NCBI RefSeq assembly: GCF_004137255.1
Contig: NZ_SDWT01000001.1
Span: 372,001-436,000, forward strand
DNA length: 64,000 nucleotides
Reading direction: 5' to 3'
Source: Nocardioides oleivorans
GTDB lineage: Bacteria; Actinomycetota; Actinomycetes; Propionibacteriales; Nocardioidaceae
A program made the translations under genes and the position numbers. A model generated the notes under the pieces. That model did no database searches and was not told where the DNA came from. It saw only the letters and a list, made by a program, of their open reading frames with translations. Of the stretch, positions 43,668-51,730 are shown piece after piece (position 1 is the stretch's first letter; each line of letters starts with the position of its first letter).

Positions 43668-43673
43668 AACGTA
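43668..43673 (-). promoter_or_regulatory. -10 box of a leaderless membrane protein transcript
   Basis: TACGTT on the minus strand, 6 nt before ATG 43661. The same hexamer precedes the photolyase gene. Confidence 0.5.
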
Positions 43674-43740
43674 GGCGCGCCCACCCGGGCGCGGCTCACC
43701 CCACCGGGGCCTGCCGACGCCCCGGCCGATCGGAGGTCCC

Positions 43741-44889
43741 ATGCCTGAGCGCCCCAGCATCCTCGAGCAGGAGCACGAGGACTTCCGCGCCGTCGCGCGG
43801 TCCTTCCTCGACAAGGAGGTCGTGCCCCACCACGCCTCGTGGGAGGAGGCCGGCATCGTCGACCGTGAGGTCTGGCGCAGGGCGGGCGAGCGCGGGCTGC
43901 TGTGCTTCGACGTCGACGAGGCCTACGGCGGGCCGGGCATCAAGGACTTCCGCTACAACATGGTGCTCGCCGAGGAGGCGGCCCGAGCAGGTGCGAGCGG
44001 GCCGGGCTTCGCCGTGCACACCGACATCATCGTCCCCTACCTCTCCTCCCTCGGCACCGAGGAGCAGAAGCAGCGCTGGCTGCCCGGCTGCGTGTCCGGC
44101 GACATCGTCACCGCGATCGCGATGACCGAGCCGGGGGCCGGCTCGGACCTCCAGGGGATCCGGACGACCGCGGTCGACGCCGGCGACCACTACGTCCTCA
44201 ACGGGTCGAAGACCTTCATCTCCAACGGCATCCTGTCCGACCTCGTCGTCGTGGTCTGCCGCACCGACCCCGACGCCGGCCACCAGGGCATCTCGCTGCT
44301 CGTCGTCGAGCGCGGCATGGAGGGCTTCGAGCGCGGCCGCAACCTCGCCAAGATGGGCCTGCACGCGCAGGACACCGCCGAGCTCAGCTTCACCGACGTA
44401 CGGGTACCGAAGGCCAACCTCCTCGGCGCCGAGGGCTCCGGCTTCATCTCGCTGATGGAGAACCTGCCGCAGGAGCGGATCTCCATCGGGTGCATCGCGG
44501 TCGCCGCGATCGAGCACGTCCTCGACCTGTGCCTGGCCTACGCCAAGGAGCGCGAGGCCTTCGGACGGCCCATCGGGAAGTTCCAGCACAATCGCTTCGT
44601 GCTCGCGGAGATGGCCACCGAGGCACACATCGCGCGCGTCTTCATCAACGACTGCGTGCTGCGGCTCAACGCGGGCGAGGCCGACACCGCGCTCGCCGCG
44701 ATGGCGAAGTGGTGGACCACCGAGCTCCAGAAGCGGGTCGTCGACGCGGGCGTGCAGCTCCACGGCGGCTACGGCTACATGGACGAGTACCCGATCTCCA
44801 AGGCCTACACCGACTCGCGGATCCAGACGATCTACGGCGGCACGACCGAGATCCAGAAGGAGATCATCGGGCGCATGCTCGGGCTGTGA
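43741..44889 (+). CDS. Acyl-CoA dehydrogenase
   Basis: FAD-dependent alpha,beta-dehydrogenation of an acyl-CoA, 382 residues. Seen: VTAIAMTEPGAGSDLQGIRTTA (FAD/substrate site), GSKTFISNG, GFIS-LMENLPQERISIGCIAVAAIEHVLD (with a Glu in a base position of this subgroup), RFVLAEMATE, and the C-terminal signature LHGGYGYMDEYPISKAYTDSRIQTIYGGTTEIQKEIIGR. ATG 43741 follows GGAGG by about 5 nt. The chain-length preference cannot be told. Confidence 0.95.
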   Translation: MPERPSILEQEHEDFRAVARSFLDKEVVPHHASWEEAGIVDREVWRRAGERGLLCFDVDEAYGGPGIKDFRYNMVLAEEAARAGASGPGFAVHTDIIVPYLSSLGTEEQKQRWLPGCVSGDIVTAIAMTEPGAGSDLQGIRTTAVDAGDHYVLNGSKTFISNGILSDLVVVVCRTDPDAGHQGISLLVVERGMEGFERGRNLAKMGLHAQDTAELSFTDVRVPKANLLGAEGSGFISLMENLPQERISIGCIAVAAIEHVLDLCLAYAKEREAFGRPIGKFQHNRFVLAEMATEAHIARVFINDCVLRLNAGEADTALAAMAKWWTTELQKRVVDAGVQLHGGYGYMDEYPISKAYTDSRIQTIYGGTTEIQKEIIGRMLGL

Positions 44890-44968
44890 GGCGCGCCAGG
44901 GTGGTACTCCCGTTCCCATGACAACGGGTCCGCTGGTCCCGCGTCGCGGACCGGCGCACGGTGGAGGC

Positions 44969-45865
44969 ATGACCCACCACAGCACCACCTCCCTCCTGGG
45001 CGACAAGCCCGTCCACCGCATCGGCTTCGGGGCCATGCAGCTCGCGGGCCCCGGCGTCTTCGGACCGCCGGCCGACCCCGACGGTGCGCGCGCCGTGCTG
45101 CGCCGCGCGATCGAGCTCGGCGTCGACCACATCGACACCGCGCAGTTCTACGGGCCCGACGTCGTCAACGACCTGATCCGCGAGGCGCTCCACCCCTACC
45201 CCGAGGACCTCCGGCTCGTCACCAAGGTCGGCGCCACCCGCGACGACCAGGGCGCGTGGGTGCCCGGCGCCGAGCCCGCCGACCTCAAGCACCAGGTCGA
45301 GCAGAACCTCCGCTCCCTCGGCGTCGAGCGGATGGACCTGGTCAACCTGCGTCGCTTCGAGCGCGACGACCCGGACCGCGTCGAGCCCGCGCTCGAGGAC
45401 CAGCTCGGTGCGCTCGCAGACCTGCGCGACGAGGGCAAGATCGACCTGATCGGCGTCTCCAGCGTCACCGCGGAGACCGTACGACGCGCACACGAGCTCG
45501 TCGGTCTGGGCGAGGTGCAGAACGCGTTCAGCATCCTCGACCGGACCGATGAGGACGTGCTCGAGGTGTGCCGCGAGCGCTCGATCGCCTACGTGCCCTA
45601 CTTCCCGCTGGGTTCCGCCTTCACCGGCGGCCCAGCGGCCCTCGCGGCCGACGAGCACGTCTCGAGCGTCGCTGCCAGGCACGGCGTCACCGCCAGCCAG
45701 GTCGCGCTGGCGTGGCTGCTCGCGCAGTACGACCGGGTGCTGCTGATCCCCGGCACCAGCTCGGTCGCGCACCTCGAGGAGAACATGGCCGTCCTCGACA
45801 TCGTCCTCGACGAGGACGACCTGGCCCGGCTCGACCAGGTGCAGCCCCGGCCCGTCGGCCACTGA
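44969..45865 (+). CDS. Aldo/keto reductase family oxidoreductase
   Basis: A 298-residue TIM-barrel NADPH reductase. Seen: HRIGFGAMQLAGPGVF, GVDHIDTAQFYGPDVVNDLIREAL (catalytic Asp and Tyr), LVTKVGATRDDQG (Lys), and QVALAWLLAQYDRVLLIPGTS near the end. The usual His in the fourth catalytic position is replaced in MDLVNLRRF, as in a subgroup of bacterial AKRs. ATG 44969 fits the family start; an in-frame ATG at 44918 is possible. It converges with the XRE/MmyB regulator gene with 1 nt between stops. Confidence 0.87.
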   Translation: MTHHSTTSLLGDKPVHRIGFGAMQLAGPGVFGPPADPDGARAVLRRAIELGVDHIDTAQFYGPDVVNDLIREALHPYPEDLRLVTKVGATRDDQGAWVPGAEPADLKHQVEQNLRSLGVERMDLVNLRRFERDDPDRVEPALEDQLGALADLRDEGKIDLIGVSSVTAETVRRAHELVGLGEVQNAFSILDRTDEDVLEVCRERSIAYVPYFPLGSAFTGGPAALAADEHVSSVAARHGVTASQVALAWLLAQYDRVLLIPGTSSVAHLEENMAVLDIVLDEDDLARLDQVQPRPVGH

Positions 45866-45866
45866 C

Positions 45867-46721
45867 TCAGGCCGGGGTGAGCTCCTCACCCATCTCCTGG
45901 AGCCCGACGACGACGGCCAGCGCGAGCGCCTCGGCGTCGGGCGAGCCGGGCTCGGCGGTGAAGACCACGATCTGCAGCTCGCCGTCGTTGACCGTCAACT
46001 TGTCGCAGTCGAGGGTCATCCACCCGACGACCGGGTGGTGGAGCGTCTTGCGCTGCGCGCCCCGCGGCCTGGCCGGGGTGGTCTCCCAGAGCTCGGCGAA
46101 GCGCGGGCTCTCCCGGCGCAGGTCGGCCACGAGGGCCCCGAGGTCGGGGTCGTCGGGCAGGCGCAGCAGCGCCGCCCGCAGGTCGGCGACGACGTCGCGC
46201 CCGACCATCGAGCGGGTCTGCGGCTCGAAGCGACCCATCCCGGGCAGGTCCATGAAGGTGCGCCACGCGCGATTCTGGCCGCGCTCGGACTCACCCGTCA
46301 GGTCGCCGAACAGGGCGGCGGCCGCGCGGTTCTGCATGATCGTCTGCCACGAGGCGTCGATCACGCTGACCGGGGTGTCGCCCAGACGGTCGACGAGCCG
46401 CATCACGCTCGGCGGCACGTGCCGCTCCATGCGCGACGGCGAGGGCGGCAGGTGCCCGGCGAGCCGGTAGAGCACGTCGCGCTCGCCCGCGTCGAGGCGC
46501 AGCGCCCGGGCGAGCGACTGCACGACCTGCACGGACGGGTGTCGCGCGCGCCCCTGCTCGAGGCGCACCAGGTAGTCGGCCGAGACGCCGGCGAGCTGGG
46601 CGACCTCCTCGCGCCGCAGCCCGGGTGCTCGCCGCCGCTTCTGCGTGGGCAGTCCGACCGAGGCGGGCGTGGTGCGGTCGCGCCACAGCTTCAGCTGCGA
46701 GCCGAGCCCGTTGAGGTCCAC
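45867..46721 (-). CDS. XRE-family regulator with MmyB-like ligand domain
   Basis: About 284 residues. The N-terminal helix-turn-helix (about 28-85) reads RRRRAPGLRREEVAQLAGVSADYLVRLEQGRARHPS. The C-terminal part (about 110-284) is a MmyB/PAS-like domain with SVIDASWQTIMQNRAAAALFGDL, which in a solved homologue binds a fatty-acid-like ligand. GTG 46721 gives the usual VDLNGLGSQLKLWRD start. Regulators of this type often control a neighbouring short oxidoreductase; here an aldo/keto reductase lies tail to tail. Confidence 0.88.
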   Translation of the reverse strand: MDLNGLGSQLKLWRDRTTPASVGLPTQKRRRAPGLRREEVAQLAGVSADYLVRLEQGRARHPSVQVVQSLARALRLDAGERDVLYRLAGHLPPSPSRMERHVPPSVMRLVDRLGDTPVSVIDASWQTIMQNRAAAALFGDLTGESERGQNRAWRTFMDLPGMGRFEPQTRSMVGRDVVADLRAALLRLPDDPDLGALVADLRRESPRFAELWETTPARPRGAQRKTLHHPVVGWMTLDCDKLTVNDGELQIVVFTAEPGSPDAEALALAVVVGLQEMGEELTPA

Positions 46722-46812
46722 GCTCCGAGTGTCGCAGCCCGGGCCCAGCGTCGTACGGCACCAGGGTGGGCCTGCTGTTCCCACCCTCGGCCCATTCCTC
46801 GTCGGGCCAGGC

Positions 46813-47574
46813 TCAGCCGACCACCGGCAGCGCGTCGGGCCCGACCTCGACGCTGGACAGGAAGGTCAGCGCGGCGTCGCGCGTCCAGCCGAGCTCGGCG
46901 GGGAACTGGATGCGCACGGTCGTGCCGGGCTCCCCGGGCCGGGTCGCCACCGAGATGGTGGTGTAGCCGTCGCCGTTGTCGCGCACCACGAGGTCGCGTC
47001 CCTCCCGCGTCACGTGCTCGCCACCGCCGAGCGGCAGGTCGTCGAGCATGATCACCAGCTTGCCCACGAACGATCCGGCGTCGGTGTCCGGGTCGCCGAT
47101 GCGACCGATGGTGACGGCGAGCGGGTCGTTGTTCTGCACCTCCCAGCCCTGCGGCGTGGTGCCGAAGGTGTAGGGCCCCGCGGTGAGCGCCTGGTTCACC
47201 AGCCGCACCTCCTGCACGACCACGGGCTCCTCGGAGGCGGACGTCTCGGGCGAGGGCGTGGGCGAGGCCGGGTCCGGCGACTCGACGGGGACCGACGGCG
47301 CAGGAGGCGAGGGCGAGGTCGTCGGGGCCGGGTCCTGCGCGCCCGTCATGATGGCGACGGTCCCGATCGACAGCACGGCCGCGGCCGCCAGGCCACTCGC
47401 GCCCAGCGAGTAGGCCCGGCGACGGCGGTGCCGCAGCGCCGTACGGGCGCGGGCCAGGTCGTGCGGCACCTCGGGTGCACCGCCGGCGTCGGGCCCGGCC
47501 ACGTCGTCGAGGAGGTCGTGGAGACCCCGGTCGTCGATCCGGTTCGGCTCGTGGGGCTGGTCGATGTCGTTCAC
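46813..47574 (-). CDS. Membrane-anchored sigma-factor partner, Pro/Ser-rich
   Basis: A 253-residue protein coupled to the ECF sigma gene by GTGA. The N-terminal about 55 residues are cytoplasmic and end in RHRRRRAYS. A membrane helix (about 56-78) and a Pro/Ser/Glu linker follow, then an extracellular domain starting VVVQEVRLVNQALTAGPYTFGTTPQGWEV. No zinc anti-sigma motif is seen. Likely to control the sigma factor, by analogy with the pairs at 3460 and 51107. Confidence 0.7.
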   Translation of the reverse strand: MNDIDQPHEPNRIDDRGLHDLLDDVAGPDAGGAPEVPHDLARARTALRHRRRRAYSLGASGLAAAAVLSIGTVAIMTGAQDPAPTTSPSPPAPSVPVESPDPASPTPSPETSASEEPVVVQEVRLVNQALTAGPYTFGTTPQGWEVQNNDPLAVTIGRIGDPDTDAGSFVGKLVIMLDDLPLGGGEHVTREGRDLVVRDNGDGYTTISVATRPGEPGTTVRIQFPAELGWTRDAALTFLSSVEVGPDALPVVG

Positions 47575-48104
47575 GTGGACTCCTCGGGGACGGGGTGGAT
47601 GCTGGGGCCGAGCCTGCTGCGCAGGTGCTCCAGGGCGCGGGCGTTCTGCGACTTGACCGTGCCCGTGCTGCAGCCCAGGACGCGGGCGGTCTCGGCGACG
47701 TCCAGGTCGAGCCAGTGGCGCAGCACCACCACGGCCCTCTGCCGCGGGCCCAGGTCGGCGAGTGCTGCGACCACGAGCTGGCGCAGGTCGGGATCGGCAG
47801 CAGCCGGGTCGGGGCCGTCGAGCCCCTCGGCCGGCCGGCTCGTGGTGAGCTCGCGCCGGCGGTGAGCGCGACGCGACTCGTCGACGAACGCGTGGGTGAG
47901 GCTGGTGCGCGCGTAGCCGAGCCGGTTGTCGGCACGACGGACGTGGCGCCACCCGACGTAGAGCCGCGTGAGGGTGGTCTGCAGGACGTCCTCGGCCCGG
48001 GCGTCGTCACCGGCCGCCAGCAGGCGGGCGATGCGGAGCAACGCCCCTCGGTGCTCGGCCACGAACGCCGAGAACTCGGCGTCGCGCTCGGCGTCCTTCA
48101 GCAC
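47571..48104 (-). CDS. ECF RNA polymerase sigma factor, SigE-like family
   Basis: A 177-residue sigma factor with regions 2 (FSAFVAEHRGALLRIARLL, then AEDVLQTTLTRLYVGW) and 4 (LADLGPRQRAVVVLRHWLDLD, then helix-turn-helix VLGCSTGTVKSQNARALEHL). GTG 48104 has AGGGGGA about 3 nt upstream. The promoter boxes TGCAACC/GTCAT lie at 48168-48197. The gene is divergent from the amphi-Trp gene. Confidence 0.9.
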   Translation of the reverse strand: MLKDAERDAEFSAFVAEHRGALLRIARLLAAGDDARAEDVLQTTLTRLYVGWRHVRRADNRLGYARTSLTHAFVDESRRAHRRRELTTSRPAEGLDGPDPAAADPDLRQLVVAALADLGPRQRAVVVLRHWLDLDVAETARVLGCSTGTVKSQNARALEHLRSRLGPSIHPVPEEST

Positions 48105-48167
48105 GTGTCCCCCTGGTGGTCGGCCCCGGTCGGGCGGGGACCCGGCGCGGGCCCCCTGTCACCCACC

Positions 48168-48197
48168 ATGACGGGCGCGGGCGTCCCGGGGGTTGCA
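48168..48197 (-). promoter_or_regulatory. Putative ECF-type promoter before the sigma gene at 48104
   Basis: On the minus strand TGCAACC (48197-48191) and GTCAT (48172-48168), 18 nt apart, 63 nt before the start. Third member of the motif set in this window. Confidence 0.55.
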
Positions 48198-48233
48198 CGG
48201 CCCGGCCGGCACGCGGAGTTTCCGTGCGCTGGC

Positions 48234-48239
48234 TACCGT
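48234..48239 (+). promoter_or_regulatory. -10 box of a leaderless amphi-Trp transcript
   Basis: TACCGT, 6 nt before ATG 48246. Confidence 0.5.
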
Positions 48240-48245
48240 CGGGGC

Positions 48246-48461
48246 ATGGACCTCTTCGAGATGGACGAGACCCGCACGATGAGCCGCGAGGAGGCCGCAG
48301 CCCGGCTGCGCGCCCTCGCCGACTCGCTGGCCAAGCACAACTCGGTGGAGTTCGCCCGGGACGGCGGACGGATCACGGTGGCCGTCCCCGAGCAGGTGAA
48401 CCTCAAGGTCGAGGTCGAGCTCGGTGACGACAACGAGGTCGAGATCGAGCTGACCTGGTAG
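48246..48461 (+). CDS. Amphi-Trp domain protein
   Basis: A 71-residue protein made of one amphi-Trp domain: SREEAAARLRALADSLAKHNSVEF, then RITVAVPEQVNLKVEVELGDDNEVEIELTW, ending in the Trp that names the family. The function of the family is unknown; the short acidic beta/alpha unit suggests a binding partner. Start placed by the leaderless -10. It is divergent from the sigma gene. Confidence 0.85.
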   Translation: MDLFEMDETRTMSREEAAARLRALADSLAKHNSVEFARDGGRITVAVPEQVNLKVEVELGDDNEVEIELTW

Positions 48462-48462
48462 G

Positions 48463-49329
48463 TCACCCCTCGAGGACCTCGCGCAGCTTCGCCGCGAACT
48501 CCTCCGGCTTGCCCGTCTGGCCGTACTCCCCGCCGAGGAAGCCGTTGTGGCCGCCGGGGAAGACGACCGCGTCGACGCCGAGCTCGCGCGCGACGGCGTG
48601 TGCCGCGCGGCCGGCGATCTCGCCGTCCTCGGGTCCGCCGGACTCCTCGCCGACACCGAGGACGACCGTGGTCGGGGCGGCCCGGATCGCGTCGAGGTCG
48701 GGGACGCGGGTGCAGCCCTCGCCCCGCATGTTGGCCATGAGGCCGTCGTTGCGGGCGCCGTCGTCTGCGCCCGGCAGGCCGTAGATCCCGGGGTCCGGGA
48801 TCGGCTCCTCGCCCGTCCACGGGCCGCGGTGCATCACCAGGGTGATGAACAGCGCCATCCCGGGGCCGATGCCGGAGGAGTCGTAGAGCGCGACCATCTC
48901 GTCGCACGACCTGCCGATGGCGTCGCCGTCCGGCAGCAGTGCGGCCATCGGCGGCTCGTGCGCCACCAGCAGGCGTACGTCGTCGGGGTGCGCGGCGACG
49001 AGGAAGAGCGCGTTGACCGAGGCACCCGACGACGAGAAGAGGTCGACCGCACCGCCGAGCGCCCCGATGACGGCGTGGAGGTCCTCGGCGTGCTGCTCGG
49101 GCGTGACGGCGGCGGTGTCGTCCTCGCGCGTGCTCCGACCGACGTTGCGCGGGTCGGTGAGCACGAGGACCCGGCCGGTGCCGGCGAGCCCCGCGGCGAG
49201 GCTGGCGAAGCCGGAGCTGTCCATCGGCGAGCCGGCGAGCAGCAGGGGCAGGTCGTCGGTGGACGCCGGGTCGCCGATGACCTCGTAGTGGAGGGTGGCG
49301 CCGGGGACGTCGATCGTGTGGCTGGTCAT
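48463..49329 (-). CDS. Alpha/beta hydrolase with an unusual nucleophile elbow
   Basis: A 288-residue hydrolase. The N-terminal strand GATLHYEVIGDP, then LPLLLAGSPMDSSGFASLAAGL and VLVLTDPRNVGRS, are typical. The elbow reads LFSSSGASVNALFLVAAHPD in place of the usual GxSxG or GSSGG, so the flanking glycines are Ser and Ala. The His is in FPGGHNGFL. ATG 49329 is preferred over an upstream GTG/ATG. Substrate unknown. Confidence 0.82.
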   Translation of the reverse strand: MTSHTIDVPGATLHYEVIGDPASTDDLPLLLAGSPMDSSGFASLAAGLAGTGRVLVLTDPRNVGRSTREDDTAAVTPEQHAEDLHAVIGALGGAVDLFSSSGASVNALFLVAAHPDDVRLLVAHEPPMAALLPDGDAIGRSCDEMVALYDSSGIGPGMALFITLVMHRGPWTGEEPIPDPGIYGLPGADDGARNDGLMANMRGEGCTRVPDLDAIRAAPTTVVLGVGEESGGPEDGEIAGRAAHAVARELGVDAVVFPGGHNGFLGGEYGQTGKPEEFAAKLREVLEG

Positions 49330-49372
49330 GCAGCCATGATCGATCCGGTCGCCGAACGTCCGCAACCGTCCC

Positions 49373-49378
49373 TAGGTT
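49373..49378 (+). promoter_or_regulatory. -10 box of a leaderless DinB/pentapeptide transcript
   Basis: TAGGTT, 6 nt before ATG 49385. Confidence 0.5.
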
Positions 49379-49384
49379 GGTCCC

Positions 49385-50185
49385 ATGACCGAGACAGGGC
49401 ACGAATTCAGGGAGCAGGACCTCTCCGGCTCGACCTTCGAGCGCGTCGACCTGAGCCGCTCGACCTACCGCGAGGTGCGCCTGACCGGCGCCGACGTCCG
49501 CGACGCCGACCTCAGCGACCTGCGGGTCCGCGCGGCCTGGCTCAACGGCGTCCGGATGACCGGCGTCGAGGTGCCCGACATGGAGATCTACGGCGAGATC
49601 GTCCGGCTGGTCGTCAACGGCGTCGACGTCGCGCCGCTCGTCGAGGCCGAGCTGAACCGGCGGATGCCCGAGCGCACGCTGATGTCGCCGACCGACGTCG
49701 CCGGCTTCCGGCTCGCCTTCGAGACCCTCGACCGGCTCTGGGCCGGAACGGTCGAGAAGGCCCGCGCCCTTCCAGCCGCCAGCCTCCACGAGCAGGTCGA
49801 CGAGGAGTGGTCGTTCGTCGAGACGCTGCGCCACCTCGGCTTCGCGCACGCGTGCTGGGTCGGTGGGATCGTGCTCGCCGACCCCTCGCCCTGGCACCCG
49901 CTCGACCTGCCCTGGGACGAGGCGCCCGCAGTCGACGGCGTGCCGTGGGACCGCGAGGTGCGCCCCTCGCTCGACGAGGTCCTCGACGTTCGCGCGCAGC
50001 GCCGGGCCACGGTGCAGGCAGTGCTGGACGACCTCACCGACGCCGGGCTGTCGCGCGAGGTCGCCTCGGCGACGCCCTTCATGACCGAGGCCTCGGGGCT
50101 CGACGTCGCGCAGTGCCTGAAGGTCGTGCTCAACGAGGAGTGGGAGCACCGGCTCTACGCCGAGCGCGACCTCGCCCGGCTCTAG
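49385..50185 (+). CDS. DinB-family protein with N-terminal pentapeptide repeats
   Basis: A 266-residue protein. The first about 75 residues form pentapeptide repeats (LSGSTFERVDLSRSTYREVRLTGADVRDADLSDLRV). The rest is a DinB_2-type four-helix bundle with the metal-binding His residues likely in VETLRHLGFAHACW and NEEWEHRLYA. DinB proteins are often thiol-dependent enzymes or of unknown role. Start placed by the leaderless -10. Confidence 0.85.
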   Translation: MTETGHEFREQDLSGSTFERVDLSRSTYREVRLTGADVRDADLSDLRVRAAWLNGVRMTGVEVPDMEIYGEIVRLVVNGVDVAPLVEAELNRRMPERTLMSPTDVAGFRLAFETLDRLWAGTVEKARALPAASLHEQVDEEWSFVETLRHLGFAHACWVGGIVLADPSPWHPLDLPWDEAPAVDGVPWDREVRPSLDEVLDVRAQRRATVQAVLDDLTDAGLSREVASATPFMTEASGLDVAQCLKVVLNEEWEHRLYAERDLARL

Positions 50186-51027
50186 CCGGGATCGACCTCG
50201 AGCACCCGTCCGGAGCACGCGACGCTGAGGCGGGCGACCTCGCTGAACCGGTTGTGGGCGCTGATCTGGTAGCACTCCGCCTTCGGTGCGTACTCGTCGG
50301 GCCGGACCGTCAGGTAGAACTGGTCCGGCTCCTCGATGAGCGCACCCGCCTGGTCGACGAGGTCCGGGATCGCCTCCGGCTTGATGCGCGACAGGTCGAA
50401 CCGGACGGGGTCGATCTCGGTGCCGGTCAGCTCGCCCTCCTCGAACCCGGCGTCACGCCAGGTCCACTGCACGGAGCGGTCGCTCGCCGCGTCGACGGGC
50501 ACGGTCACGCCTCCGTAGCTCTCGTTGCCGACGTTCATCCCGAAGACCACGGTGTCGCCCGACCTCGCCTCGAGGGCGTCGACGAACGTGCGGAAGCCCT
50601 GGGCGGAGAGGAGGTCCACCGGGGCCGCCGTGCCGTCGACGTCGACGTCGCCCGACGACCCGCGCAGCAGCCACGGCAGGACGACGAGCACCGCCACCGC
50701 GGCGACGGCGACGACCACCACGCCGACGCCGAACCTGCGGGCGAACCCGGCGAGGCCCGCGGCCGTCGCCACCTGGGTCCCGGTGGGGGCAGGCGCGCCC
50801 CGCACCTCCGCGAGGCGCGTGAGGCTCGCCCGGACGCGCTTCCTGCCGGGCTCCTGGAGGTCGCGCACGAGCCGCTCGAGGTCGTTGAGCGTCCTCGCGG
50901 TCAACGCCTGCGTCGTGCGGGCGTCGTACTCCTCGCGGGTGAGCTGGCCGTCGGTCCACGAGGCCTCGATGACCTCGATCGCCTCGTTGCGGTCAGAGTC
51001 GCGTGCGCGCATGTCGGGGCCGGCCAC
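50182..51027 (-). CDS. DUF1707 SHOCT-like membrane protein
   Basis: About 281 residues. The DUF1707 domain (MRARDSDRNEAIEVIEASWTDGQLTREEYDARTTQAL) is near the N-terminus. A membrane helix follows (about 103-124, VVVVAVAAVAVLVVLPWLL), then an extracellular domain with VQWTWRDAGFEEGELTG and CYQISAHNRF. GTG 51027 is chosen since TAGAGT ends 7 nt upstream (leaderless); ATG 51012 also fits the domain. It is divergent from the sigma gene at 51107. Function unknown. Confidence 0.8.
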   Translation of the reverse strand: MAGPDMRARDSDRNEAIEVIEASWTDGQLTREEYDARTTQALTARTLNDLERLVRDLQEPGRKRVRASLTRLAEVRGAPAPTGTQVATAAGLAGFARRFGVGVVVVAVAAVAVLVVLPWLLRGSSGDVDVDGTAAPVDLLSAQGFRTFVDALEARSGDTVVFGMNVGNESYGGVTVPVDAASDRSVQWTWRDAGFEEGELTGTEIDPVRFDLSRIKPEAIPDLVDQAGALIEEPDQFYLTVRPDEYAPKAECYQISAHNRFSEVARLSVACSGRVLEVDPG

Positions 51028-51034
51028 GACGCGG

Positions 51035-51040
51035 ACTCTA
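51035..51040 (-). promoter_or_regulatory. -10 box of a leaderless DUF1707 gene transcript
   Basis: TAGAGT on the minus strand, 7 nt before GTG 51027. The same hexamer appears before the aquaporin gene. In the opposite direction, GGGAACC at 51070-51076 may be the -35 of the sigma gene. Confidence 0.5.
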
Positions 51041-51106
51041 GCGACGTGCGCGAGGATTCCGGTGGCAGGTCGGGAACCCCCCGGCCGCGGCGGACAGTAG
51101 AGGGTC

Positions 51107-51730
51107 GTGAGCACAGGACACCGTGACCTCCGCCGGAGGCTGCGCCAGGGAGACAGGGCCGCGTTCGACGCGGTGTACGCCGAGCACGTCGACGGCGTCT
51201 TCACCCTGGCGCACCGCCTGACGGGCAACTGGGCGACCGCGGAGGACGTCACCTCCGAGACGTTCCTCGCCGCATGGCGCACCCGCGAGCTCGTCGCCGA
51301 CGACGACCGACCGCTGAAGCCGTGGCTGTGGGGCATCGCGACCCACCAGGCGCTGAACGCCCGACGCAGCCGACGGCGGCTGGTCACCTTCCTGGCGCGA
51401 CGCCCGCGCGAGGAGGTCGTGCCCGACTTCGCCGACGAGGCGGTGCAGCGGCTCGACGACGCCGAGGTGCTGGCGCAGGCGGCGCGGGTGATCGGCTCAC
51501 TGCGGCGCGCCGAGGCCGAGGTCCTCGCGCTGTGCGTGTGGTCCGGGCTGTCCTACGCCGAGGCAGCCGAGGCGCTCGGCGTCCCGGTCGGCACCGTCCG
51601 CTCACGGCTGTCGCGCGCTCGCGCCCGGCTGCGCGCGCTCGTCGCCGACACCGCCGACACCGCCGACACCGCCGACCACACCGACCCCACCGATCCTGCC
51701 GACCGCTCCGTCCGAGGAGGACGACCGTGA
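51107..51730 (+). CDS. ECF RNA polymerase sigma factor
   Basis: A 207-residue sigma factor. Region 2: FDAVYAEHVDGVFTLAHRLTGNWATAEDVTSETFLAAWRTREL. Region 4: IGSLRRAEAEVLALCVWSGLSYAEAAEALGVPVGTVRSRLSRARARL. The C-terminal tail holds repeated Ala-Asp-Thr units. GTG 51107 is the start. GGGAACC 30 nt upstream is a classic ECF -35 but no clear -10 was found. The stop overlaps the GTG of the CU044_5270-type partner. Confidence 0.9.
   Translation: MSTGHRDLRRRLRQGDRAAFDAVYAEHVDGVFTLAHRLTGNWATAEDVTSETFLAAWRTRELVADDDRPLKPWLWGIATHQALNARRSRRRLVTFLARRPREEVVPDFADEAVQRLDDAEVLAQAARVIGSLRRAEAEVLALCVWSGLSYAEAAEALGVPVGTVRSRLSRARARLRALVADTADTADTADHTDPTDPADRSVRGGRP
51644..51670 (+). repeat. Three direct copies of a 9-bp unit in the sigma gene
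   Basis: GCCGACACC three times, in frame, encoding Ala-Asp-Thr units in the tail of the sigma factor, followed by degenerate Asp/Thr/Pro codons. The repeat keeps the frame. Confidence 0.8.
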
